Positions 17,704-26,100 of a DNA stretch of 64,000 bases are shown here, piece after piece. The DNA lies in the NCBI RefSeq assembly GCF_900090265.1, contig NZ_LT607752.1, forward strand, positions 1,736,001 through 1,800,000, given 5' to 3'. The DNA is from Micromonospora rifamycinica. GTDB lineage: Bacteria > Actinomycetota > Actinomycetes > Mycobacteriales > Micromonosporaceae. Position 1 is the first letter of the stretch; each line of letters starts with the position of its first letter. A model generated the notes under the pieces. It did no database searches, was not told the origin of the DNA, and worked only from the letters and a program-made list of their open reading frames with translations. A program made the position numbers and the translations under genes.

Positions 17704-19380
17704 TCAGCTCTGGGGCTTGAGCCGCTTGAAGACCTCCGCGGCGTCGAGCGCCGACCACACCGCCGGGAAGGCGTACAGGTCCTGGTCGGAGGGCCAGCCG
17801 CTGAACTTCCCGGTGTTCCACACGCTCGTCGTGCCGGCGGTCAGGACCGGGACGTACGGCATGTCCCGCACGATCGCCCGTTGGACGGTGTCGAAGTACG
17901 GCTGCCGGGCCGCCCGGTCGTCGAGCGGGAGCGCGGCCAGGTCGTCGAGCGCCGCGTCGACCTCCGGGTTGGCGTAGCGGGAGTAGTTGTTGCCGGCCGA
18001 CTTGCCCACCCTGGCGCCGGTGCCGGAGTCGAAGAAGTAGGTGTAGAGGTAGAACGGGTCCGGCGCGGGGCCCTGCCCCAGCGAGTCGATGACCAGCTGG
18101 AACCTCCCGGACCCCTTCTTCTCCGTCCACTCGTTCCAGGAGGACTGGGCCGCCTGCAGCTCGATCCCGGCGGCCTTGGCCTGCGAGGCCATCGTGTCGA
18201 TCGCGGTGATGTAGTCGGTCCACCCGGTGACCACCTCGACGGTCAGGGACAGCCGCTGGCCGCCCTTGGCGTAGATGCCGTCGGAGCCCTTGGCCCAGCC
18301 GGCCCGCTCCAGGAGCTGCGCGCTCTGCTGCGGCTCGGCGGTCATCGGGGCCACCTTCTCCGTGAGGCCCGCGGCGGCGAAGCCGTCCTGGCCGGGGGTG
18401 AGCGTGAAGGCCGGGGAGATCGCGCTGGCGGTGTCCTGGAACGCCAGCTTGTTGAGCTGGGTCCGGTTGAGGGCGGAGTAGAGGGCGTGCCGGACGGCGG
18501 GGTCGGTCTGCGGCCCCGTGCACCCCATCTGCACGCTGGAGCAGGTGGCGAGCACCATCTGGTTCTGCCACTGGGTGTAGGCGTCGTACCGGGGGAAGTT
18601 CTTCCTGGTGTTCTTGAGGTCGGGGATCGGCCCGGTGAACCAGTCGACGGTGCCGGCCGCGATGCCGTCGGCGCCGGCCTGGTTGCCGGACAGCGCGACG
18701 AAGCGGATCTTCTTGACCTTCGGTTCGCCGCCCCAGTATTTCGGGTTCGCCGTATAGGTGAAGGCCTGCGGCTTGAACTCGCCGACCAGGTAGGCGCCGG
18801 TGCCGACGGGCTTCTCGACCACGTCCTGGGTGGGGCTGACGGTCCGCCACAGGTGCTCGGGGACGATCGGCACGGCACCGAGCAGGTCGGGGCCCTTGAC
18901 GAAGGCCGGCGCCGTGAAGGTGAAGGTGACGTGGGTGTCGTCCGTCGCGGCGGCGGTGCCGTCGAAGCCGATGTTGTTGATCGCCGCGTTCTTCTTCAGC
19001 AGGCCGAAGGTGAACACGACGTCCTTCGCGGTGAAGGGCTGGCCGTCGCTCCAGGTCACCCCGTCGCGCAGGGTCACCGACAGGACGGTGCCGTCGGCGT
19101 TCCAGGACTGCTGCGTGCCGAGCAGCGGCACGAGGTCGGACACCTTGGCCTTGTTGACGAAGAACAGGGTCTCGTAGGTGGTGCCGAGGCCGCCGATGCG
19201 CGACGGCGAGAACGGGTTGAAGTTGACCTGGTAGTCGCCCGACTGACCCGTGTAGGCCACGAGCGTGGCCGCCGAGCCGGCGGACGAGGTCCCGCCGGAG
19301 CAGCCGGTCAGCACGAGGCCGAGCGCGGCTGCGCCGGCGAGTGCCGCGGCGCGGCGCGACATGCCGGTGAGAAGAGACAT
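17704..19380 (-). CDS. Family-5 extracellular solute-binding lipoprotein
   Basis: Binding protein of 558 aa. The N-terminus MSLLTGMSRRAAALAG leads to the lipobox VLTGC with Cys27. The mature part shows SBP_bac_5 features: LRDGVTWSDGQPFTAKDVVFTF, VPEHLW and, towards the end, RDMPYVPVLTAG. The ATG at 19380 has AAAGGA 6 bases upstream; Met7 is an alternative. It is the first gene of the six-gene operon, so the promoter at 19444-19473 should drive all six. Family-5 proteins bind peptides, nickel or oligosaccharides. The neighbouring beta-mannosidase, isomerase and ROK genes favour beta-manno- or cello-oligosaccharides, which is inference. Confidence 0.9.
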   Translation of the reverse strand: MSLLTGMSRRAAALAGAAALGLVLTGCSGGTSSAGSAATLVAYTGQSGDYQVNFNPFSPSRIGGLGTTYETLFFVNKAKVSDLVPLLGTQQSWNADGTVLSVTLRDGVTWSDGQPFTAKDVVFTFGLLKKNAAINNIGFDGTAAATDDTHVTFTFTAPAFVKGPDLLGAVPIVPEHLWRTVSPTQDVVEKPVGTGAYLVGEFKPQAFTYTANPKYWGGEPKVKKIRFVALSGNQAGADGIAAGTVDWFTGPIPDLKNTRKNFPRYDAYTQWQNQMVLATCSSVQMGCTGPQTDPAVRHALYSALNRTQLNKLAFQDTASAISPAFTLTPGQDGFAAAGLTEKVAPMTAEPQQSAQLLERAGWAKGSDGIYAKGGQRLSLTVEVVTGWTDYITAIDTMASQAKAAGIELQAAQSSWNEWTEKKGSGRFQLVIDSLGQGPAPDPFYLYTYFFDSGTGARVGKSAGNNYSRYANPEVDAALDDLAALPLDDRAARQPYFDTVQRAIVRDMPYVPVLTAGTTSVWNTGKFSGWPSDQDLYAFPAVWSALDAAEVFKRLKPQS

Positions 19381-19687
19381 CGTGGTCCTTTCACGAGCGG
19401 GGGCGATGCTCGCCCGCCATGGCCCAGGAAGGGCCAGCGATGTATTCTTAAGCGACTAAATTTACTCAGTCAATGCGTCCACTCAATTGATCTCGATAAA
19501 TTTCTTTGGGTGGGTCGCCGGACCGCCGCCACCCGGTCCGACCGCACCGCGCCGACCCCCGTTCGTCAGCCCCGCCGAGCCGGGCGACGGCACCGTCGCC
19601 GACCCTTGCATGATCTGGTCCATCGGCTAGACATATGAGCGGGAGCGCTCCGCCCGGCTCCCGGACCGATCTAGGAGGGCTCGCGGC
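19381..19687. promoter_or_regulatory. Divergent intergenic region between transporter operon and ROK gene 2
   Basis: This 307-bp stretch separates the leftward transporter operon from the rightward ROK gene. It holds the leftward promoter at 19444-19473. Its centre is AT-richer than almost anything else in the window (19440-19510). A weak rightward candidate, TTGCAT near 19607 with TAGACA 16 bases downstream, could serve the ROK gene. The ROK ribosome site AGGAGGG lies at about 19673. I see no convincing coding sequence in it. Confidence 0.6.
19444..19473 (-). promoter_or_regulatory. Promoter/ROK-type operator of the transporter operon
   Basis: On the reverse strand: TTGACT (19473-19468), a 17-base spacer, then TAAGAAT (19450-19444). 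The spacer and -35 form an imperfect dyad, GACT-N10-AGTC, containing TTTAGTC, similar to TTAGT half-sites of ROK operators. The expected leader before the ATG at 19380 is about 57 bases. It matches the GH5 and GH2 promoters in spacing and in the extended -10. Confidence 0.7.
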
Positions 19688-20899
19688 ATGCTCCACGACG
19701 GCGACGGCCGCGTCACCACGGCCGGGCGGATGCTCGATCTCCTGCGCACCCGCGGCACGCTCAGCCGGGTCGAACTCGCCGAGCTCTCCGGCCGCACACA
19801 GGCCAGGATCACCCACGTGGTCCGCCGCCTGATCGACGGGGGCCTCGTCCGCGAGGTGGGTCGTGAGCAGCAGAGCCGGGGCCAGCCCCGGCGGCTGCTG
19901 GAGCTGGAGGCGGACGCCTGGTACGCCGTCGGGGTCCAGTTCGACCGCACCACGACGACGATCGTCGTGATCGACTTCGCCGGCCGGCGGATCGCGACCG
20001 CCGGCTTCCGGGGCACCGGGACCAGCGGACCGGACGCGGCCGTCGCCACCCTCGCCGGCCACGTCGACGACCTGGTGCACCGCACGGGTGTGCCGCGCGA
20101 GCGGGTGCTCGGTGTCGGCCTGGTCACCCACGGCCCCCAGGACCGGGAACGCGGCATGCTCCTCATGGCCCATCCCACGCCCGACTGGCTCCAGTACCCC
20201 CTGACGTCGAGCCTGTCCAGCAGACTCGGCCTACCCGTCCTGCTGGAGAACGACGCGACGGCGGCGGCCACCGGCGAGCAGTGGTCCGGCACCGTGCCGA
20301 CCGACACGTTCGGGCTCATCTACCTCGGCTCCGGCCTGGGCGGCAGCGTCGTGGCGGACGGCAACGCCTACCGTGGTCGCGCCTCGAACGCCGTCGAGAT
20401 AGGGCACGTGGGGCTGATGGGCGCCAGCGCCGCCTGCGTCTGCGGCAACCACGGCTGCGCCGAGGCGGAGGCGGGTCCGCGTACGGTCGTCGCGCAGGTG
20501 CTCGCCCGCCCCGACCTCGCCGGGCGCCTCGGCGTCACGGCCCACGAGGAGGACACCCTCGCCGACTTCGGGCGCGTGGTGCGCGCGTGGCAGGCCGGCG
20601 ACCCGGACGCCACGGCGATCCTCCAACGGTCCGCCCACTGGATCGGCCGCGCCGCGGTGACCATGGTCAATCTTTTCGACCTCGACACCGTCGTGCTGGC
20701 CGGACCCGCCCTGGTCGACGCCGGCCCGCTCTACCAGCGGTTCATCGAGACGGAGCTGACCAGGCACGCGCTCAGCCGGGCACTCAGCCGACCCCGGGTC
20801 CTGTTGTCCGCCAACGTGGACACCGCCGCCGCCGTCGGTGGCGCCCTCCACGTCCTGCGCACCGTCACCGTGGAGCACGTCACCGGGACGCCCGCCTGA
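19688..20899 (+). CDS. ROK-family transcriptional regulator 2
   Basis: Regulator of 403 aa. The helix-turn-helix is near residues 10-60 (LLRTRGTLSRVELAELSG) and the ROK domain follows with LGLPVLLENDATAAA, GSGLGGSVVADGNAY and the zinc motif CVCGNHGCAE (Cys250, Cys252, Cys257). The ATG at 19688 has AGGAGGG upstream. It diverges from the transporter operon and is the natural candidate for controlling it. It resembles ROK gene 1 along its whole length. Whether the two recognise the same or different operators is open, because all three candidate promoters share half-sites. Confidence 0.92.
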   Translation: MLHDGDGRVTTAGRMLDLLRTRGTLSRVELAELSGRTQARITHVVRRLIDGGLVREVGREQQSRGQPRRLLELEADAWYAVGVQFDRTTTTIVVIDFAGRRIATAGFRGTGTSGPDAAVATLAGHVDDLVHRTGVPRERVLGVGLVTHGPQDRERGMLLMAHPTPDWLQYPLTSSLSSRLGLPVLLENDATAAATGEQWSGTVPTDTFGLIYLGSGLGGSVVADGNAYRGRASNAVEIGHVGLMGASAACVCGNHGCAEAEAGPRTVVAQVLARPDLAGRLGVTAHEEDTLADFGRVVRAWQAGDPDATAILQRSAHWIGRAAVTMVNLFDLDTVVLAGPALVDAGPLYQRFIETELTRHALSRALSRPRVLLSANVDTAAAVGGALHVLRTVTVEHVTGTPA

Positions 20900-20905
20900 C
20901 CGCCG

Positions 20906-21283
20906 TCAGCGCGCCTCGCCCGGTCGACGCCCGCGCCCCTCGCCCGGTCGACGCCGGCGCGCCAGGAGATAGCCGACACCGGCGGTCAGCGCCACGGCGG
21001 CCACCGCCGCGGACGGGCCGACCAGCGGCCGGGACCGCTCGCGGGAGCCCATCGCCACGCCGGAGGAGCGGTCCGCCAGCAACGACCAGGCGGACCGCCA
21101 CGACAGTGTCGATCCGACCGACAGCGCGGAGCCGATGGACAGGATCGACCCGGCGGAGCCGACGCTGCCGACCGAGGCGATCGAACCGACGCTGCCGATG
21201 GACAGCACCGAACCCCGCGATCCGATCGACAACAGCGAGTCGGTGGACCACAACGACAGCCGTGACGAGCCGGTAGAGGTCAT
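20906..21283 (-). CDS. Small membrane protein with Ser-x-x tripeptide repeat
   Basis: Hypothetical protein of 125 aa. From residue 10 to residue 67, Ser occurs at every third position without a break (20 serines), giving units such as SIG, SVG, SVL and SIA. The repeat is followed by a polar stretch and one membrane helix (AAVAAVALTAGVGYLLA), then a strongly basic tail (RRRRPGEGRGRRPGEAR) encoded by an 18-bp direct repeat at 20914-20931 and 20938-20955. Topology suggests an external repeat and a cytoplasmic basic tail. Ser-rich SxGS proteins of this type are, as far as I recall, common and uncharacterised in actinobacteria. The start is 7 bp after the antiporter stop with no good ribosome site, so it may be translated by coupling. 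Confidence 0.7.
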   Translation of the reverse strand: MTSTGSSRLSLWSTDSLLSIGSRGSVLSIGSVGSIASVGSVGSAGSILSIGSALSVGSTLSWRSAWSLLADRSSGVAMGSRERSRPLVGPSAAVAAVALTAGVGYLLARRRRPGEGRGRRPGEAR

Positions 21284-21290
21284 GAGCTGA

Positions 21291-22592
21291 TTATGCGGTA
21301 CCCCCGGTGCGCGCGTCGGTCATCGCGGCGTCGGCGGTGTCCGGTTCGCCGGGCCGGGTGGCCGGGGTCCGGCCCGATCGGATCAACGGACCGGCCAGCG
21401 CGGTGGTGACCAGGGCCATGAGCACCAGCATCGTGAACATCTGCCCGTCGAGCACGCCGAGCTGCAGGCCGACGCTCAGCACCACCAGCTCGGTCAGACC
21501 CCGCGTGTTGACGAGGATGCCCAGGATCCCGGCGTCGCGCCAGGACATGCCGAGCGACACGGCCGGCACGATCGCGCCGGTCAGCTTCCCCACACAGGCG
21601 ACCAGGACGATCGCGGCCAGCTCCAGGAGGTTCGCCGCGGTCAGTCCGCCGATGTCGACACCGAGGCCGGTGACGATGAAGAACACCGGGAGCAGCACCA
21701 TGCTCACGTGCTCCAACGGCCGGCACACCTGCTCCCGCAGCTCCGCCGCCGGTTGGCGGGGCATCACCAGGCCGACACAGAACGCGCCGAAGATGGCGTG
21801 CAACCCGATCCAGGTGGTCGCGTAGGACGCCAGGAACACCGTCGCCACCACGGTGACCAGCAGGTACGTCGTGGCCCAGCGTCGGGTCATGACGACCAGG
21901 AGCGGGCGTACGACGACCCGCAGCACCGTCAGGAAGACGCCCAACAGCAGCAGCATGCGGACCAGGTCCAGCGGTCCGCTCGCGGTGACGATCGCGGTCA
22001 CCACCGCCAGCAGGCACCAGGCCAGCACGTCGTCGATCGCCGCACTGACCAGGGCGATGCTGCCCACCCGCGTGCCGGTGAGGCCCCGCTCGGCCAGGAT
22101 GCGCGCCAGGACCGGGAAGGCGGTGATCGACATGGCGACGCCGAGGAAGAGCGCGAACTCCGTGAAGCCGACCCGGTCGACGCCGACCGCGTCGTGGCGG
22201 TGGTACAGCAGCGTCGCCAGCGCCACCCCCAGGCCGAACGACACCACGATCGAGCCGATCGACACGGCCGCCGCGGTGCCCCGGTGGCTCCGCAGCCGGG
22301 CCGGGTCGAACTCCCAACCGATCAGGAACATGAACAGCGCCAGGCCGACCTGGGCGACAGTGGACAGGAACGGCCGCGCCTCGGCCGGGAAGAGCCACGC
22401 CGTCGGATTGCCGGGCAGCAGCCCGAGCAGGCTCGGCCCGAGCGCGACACCCGCGAGGACCTCCCCGATCACCGCCGGCTGACGTAGCCGCCCCACCCAT
22501 CGCCCGACCAGGGTGCCGACCGCCAGCACCAACGCGATGTCGAGCAGCACCGTCGCGGTCAACAGCTCGGCGTGGTTCGCCGGGGACTCCAT
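21291..22592 (-). CDS. CPA2-family cation/proton antiporter
   Basis: Membrane protein of 433 aa with about 12 hydrophobic segments. Family blocks include GEVLAGVALGPSLLG, LALFMFLIGWEFD and SIALVSAAIDDVLAW, whose Asp-Asp pair is the ion-binding motif of the electrogenic CPA2 branch. It exchanges Na+ or K+ for protons. The ATG at 22592 follows GAAGGGCTGAGG, which is also the end of a 22-codon frame. Antiporters of this type often flank actinobacterial biosynthetic clusters; whether it belongs to the PKS cluster is unclear. The tail (from about residue 405) is polar and cytoplasmic. Confidence 0.93.
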   Translation of the reverse strand: MESPANHAELLTATVLLDIALVLAVGTLVGRWVGRLRQPAVIGEVLAGVALGPSLLGLLPGNPTAWLFPAEARPFLSTVAQVGLALFMFLIGWEFDPARLRSHRGTAAAVSIGSIVVSFGLGVALATLLYHRHDAVGVDRVGFTEFALFLGVAMSITAFPVLARILAERGLTGTRVGSIALVSAAIDDVLAWCLLAVVTAIVTASGPLDLVRMLLLLGVFLTVLRVVVRPLLVVMTRRWATTYLLVTVVATVFLASYATTWIGLHAIFGAFCVGLVMPRQPAAELREQVCRPLEHVSMVLLPVFFIVTGLGVDIGGLTAANLLELAAIVLVACVGKLTGAIVPAVSLGMSWRDAGILGILVNTRGLTELVVLSVGLQLGVLDGQMFTMLVLMALVTTALAGPLIRSGRTPATRPGEPDTADAAMTDARTGGTA

Positions 22593-22599
22593 CGACGCC

Positions 22600-22668
22600 T
22601 CAGCCCTTCGGCTGAGGGACGGCAGGACCGATGGCCACGCTGCAGACCCGGATCATGCGTCGGAGCAT
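22600..22668 (-). CDS. 22-codon reading frame upstream of the antiporter
   Basis: ATG at 22668, TGA at 22600-22602, 22 residues starting MLRRMIRVCSVAIGP and ending in PQPKG. The start is preceded by GAGGAGG about 5 bases upstream, one of the strongest ribosome sites in the window. The stop is 7 bases before the antiporter ATG, and the antiporter's own Shine-Dalgarno sequence overlaps the last codons. This layout fits a leader peptide or a translational coupler. It could still be chance in GC-rich DNA, and no family is recognised. Confidence 0.4.
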   Translation of the reverse strand: MLRRMIRVCSVAIGPAVPQPKG

Positions 22669-22770
22669 CGTTCCTCCTCGGTTCGTCGTGCTGCGGTGAC
22701 GGGCCGCCCCACGTGCCCGGCCGGAGGACGCGAACCGGGGATTCCGTGGACCGGCTCCGAAGGTCCGTCG

Positions 22771-22998
22771 CTACTCCGCGACGCGGGTACGCCTGATCCA
22801 CCGGAACAGGACCGGACCGTCCACCGACGGTTCCCCGTCGACCCTCCCGAAGTGCTCGTAGCCGCCGTAATGGCAGATCTTGACGGTGTCGGTGAGGCTG
22901 GCGACCCGCTGACGGCGGACCTCGACGGGCAACGATGCTGGGCCACCCTCGAGAACGATGTCGACGGTGCCCGTCGTGCTGGCGGCAGGACTGTCCAT
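22771..22998 (-). CDS. DUF5988-like small protein
   Basis: Protein of 75 aa. The core DIVLEGGPASLPVEVRRQRV, then KICHYGGYEHFGR, and the end VLFRWIRRTRVAE match my memory of the DUF5988 family, small actinobacterial proteins often seen near secondary-metabolite clusters and without known function. The ATG at 22998 has GGAGG 8 bases upstream. It begins 107 bp after the last PKS gene on the same strand. A small stem (22748-22752 with 22762-22766) follows its stop. Confidence 0.75.
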   Translation of the reverse strand: MDSPAASTTGTVDIVLEGGPASLPVEVRRQRVASLTDTVKICHYGGYEHFGRVDGEPSVDGPVLFRWIRRTRVAE

Positions 22999-23105
22999 GA
23001 CTGACCTCCACGCAGGAAAATGGTCGGAGGCGGGGCGATGTCTACCTTTTCGACCGTAGGCTCGCCCGGTCCTCGGGCAAACCCTTAAACCGGTGCCGGC
23101 GGCCC

Positions 23106-26100
23106 CTATCCGATCCCGGACGCCAGCCAGTCGTCGATCACCCGCGCGGTGTCGACCGCGCCCGACTCGAGCATCGTGAAGTGGTTGCCGGCAACCTCGG
23201 CCGTGGCGATGGCCGAGGGCCACGTCGCACGCCAGGACGACTCCGGTTCCGCGTCGGGGCTCGCGCCGTCAGCCCGGAACAGGTCGGTCGGGCGGACGAA
23301 CAGGGTGGGTGTCGTGACAGCGGGCACCGCGCACTCCGCGATCAGCCCCACGTAGCGGCCCATCGCGGAGAGCCGGGCGCTGGTGAAGGGTCCGAAGGAC
23401 TCCTCCCGGGCGAACAGCCCCTCCAGCATCGGTGTCGCGAAGCCTTCCATCGCGGCGCTGTCCGGCAGGTAGGTGTCCAGCAGGACCAGTCCGGCGGCGG
23501 GACGGCCCCGCTCGTCGAGCAGCGCCGCCAGGCCCTGCGCGAACAGGCCACCGGACGAGTAGCCGACCAGCGCGTACGGTTCCTCACCGACGACCTGGAG
23601 GAGGCTGGCGGCCAGCCACTCGACGACCGCGCCGGGCGACTCCGGCAGCGCCTCGGCCGACCGGAATCCCGGGATCGGCAGGGCGTGCACCTCGCGGACG
23701 CCGCGCCACGCCGTCGCGAGCCGCGCGTACTGGTGCGCCCCACCCAGACCCATCGGCGACGGGACACAGATCAGGCGAGGCCGTGCCGGTCCCTCGGCCA
23801 GACGTAGCGGCGCGGCGATCTCGGTCAGCTCCGCAGGCGACCGGAACCCGGGACGCAGCCGCGCGACCGCGGACAGCAACGCGAAACCGTCGTCCCGGCG
23901 TCCGGCCGCGACGGCGTCCCGGAACAGCGCGCCCAGCGTGTCCTCACGGTCGGCCGGGGCCACGGTGCCACCGCCAGCCGGGGACGCGGTGCCACCGACG
24001 GTCGCGTACAGGTGACGCCCCAACGCCCTGGCCGTCGGATGATCGAACACCGCGGTCGCGGTCAGTCGTACGCCGGTCGCCGCGCCGAGCTGGTTCCTCA
24101 GCCGGATGGCCGCCAGCGAGTCGAAGCCGAGTTCGGTGAACTGACCGTCCGGGGCGACGTCGGCAGCGGATCGGTGACCGAGGACGGCGGCCGCCTCCGC
24201 GCGGACCAGGGCGACAAAATCGTCCTCGGTACGCGGTGCCAGGCGGGACGACTCGGCGGTACTGCGACGGGTCGGTCTCAGCCTCTCGAGCAGCGGCGTC
24301 GCCGGCACGCCGTCGAGTCGCAGGCGAACCGGCAGCAGGACGGGTGAGCCCGCGTCGAGGGCCGCGTCGAACAGGGCGAGCGCATGCCGGTCGTCGAGCG
24401 GGAGGACGCCCGACCGCTCGGCGTCGACCGCTGTGGTCATGGCGCTCCTGGTCTCCCACAGTCCCCAGGCGAGTGACTGGGCGGGTAGCCCCTCCGCCCG
24501 CCGTTGCCGGGCCAGCGCGTCCAGGTAGGCGTTCGCCGCCGCGTAGTTGGCCTGACCCGCCGACCCGAACACCCCCGACGCCGAAGAGAAGAGGATGAAC
24601 GCGTCGAGCTGCCGGTCGCGGGTCAACTCGTGCAACAGGTACGCGCTGCGGGCCTTGGCGGCGAAGACCGTCTCCAACCGCTCCGGAGTGAGGTTGACGA
24701 TCGTGGAGTCGTCGAGGACACCCGCCGCATGGATGACCACCCGCGGGGAAAACTCGTCGAGCAACCCGCGCAGACACTCCCGGTCACTGATATCACCGGC
24801 GACGACCCGCGCCTGCGGCAGATCCCGCACCAACCCCTCAGCACCCGGCGCGTCCGGACCACGCCGCGACACCAACACCAGGTCGTCCACCCCGTACTCA
24901 CGCACCAGATGCCGGGCAAGCAGACCACCCAACGTGCCGGTACCACCAGTGACCAGCACCGGCCCGGCGCTGAAGTCCGGCTGTTGCCCGCCCTCGGCCA
25001 CGCCGGCACGCACCAGACGGGGCACCTGAATACGGCCGTCGTCGTCGACCCGAAGCTGCGGCTCCCCACACACCGCCACCGCAGCCCGCGCCACCACCGG
25101 ATCCGGCGCATCGACCAGCACCAGACGGTCCGGATGCTCCGTCTGCGCCGACGCCAACAACCCCCACACCGCCGCCGCATCCGGGCTTGTCTGACCATCA
25201 GGGACCAGCACCAGCCACCGCCGGTCATCGGCAGCCAACCGCTCCTGAACACCGACCAGAACATCAGCCAGACCGACACCCGAGCAGTCCCACACCGGAA
25301 GGTCGGCCTCCACCTGACCGAGGTCGACCGCACCGGACTGGCTGACCTCACCGGCGTGACCGGCGTGGTTGATCCGGGCGGCCTGGCTGATCCGGCCGGC
25401 GTCCACCCAGTCGATGGTGTAGAGGTCTCGCACCGTCCTGGCCGGCAGCCGGTTCGGTAGCGCTCGCAACACCAACGAACCGACCGTGACCACCGGTGCT
25501 CCGTCCCGATCGGTCAGACTCACCGACAGCGTGTCGCCGACGACCCGCATCCACACCCGCGCCTCTGTCGCACCCGTCGCATGCACCACCACGTCCTGCC
25601 ACGCGAACGGCAACAGCGGCTCCGCCGGACCACTGGGCTCGTACAACCCCGCCACATGCAACGCGGCATCCAACAACGCCGGATGCACCCTGAAACGATC
25701 CACCTCCGCACGACCCACATCGTCCAGAGCCACCTCGGCGACCAACTCCCCGTCAACCCGCCACGCCGCCCGCAACCCCTGGAACACGGGCCCGTACTCC
25801 AGACCCACACCCGCCAACCGCTCATAAAAATCATCAACGGCAACCGGAACCGCCCCCACCGGCGGCCACACCTCACCCTCTCCCCCCACACCACCAGCAC
25901 CAGCACCAGCACGGGACACCTTCACCTCGGCATCAGCAGCCAAAAATCCCGTCGCATGACACACCCAATCCCCACTCCCACCACCATCGCCGCCACCATT
26001 ACCACTCCCATTCCCACCCCCATCACCGCCACCATTTCCATTCCGGGAATACACCGCCACCCGGCCATCCCCACCCACCACCGTCTGCACCTCAACAAAC

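Noticed and set aside
19635..19832. Small forward frame overlapping the start of ROK gene 2
   Set aside because: It has no ribosome site and lies in another frame of a well-supported ROK gene.
22999..23105. Terminator or promoter between the PKS stop and the DUF5988-like gene
   Set aside because: A short stem GCCCG-AGGAC-CGGGC and a TTGCCC/TACGGT pair are present, but both are too weak to call in this base composition.
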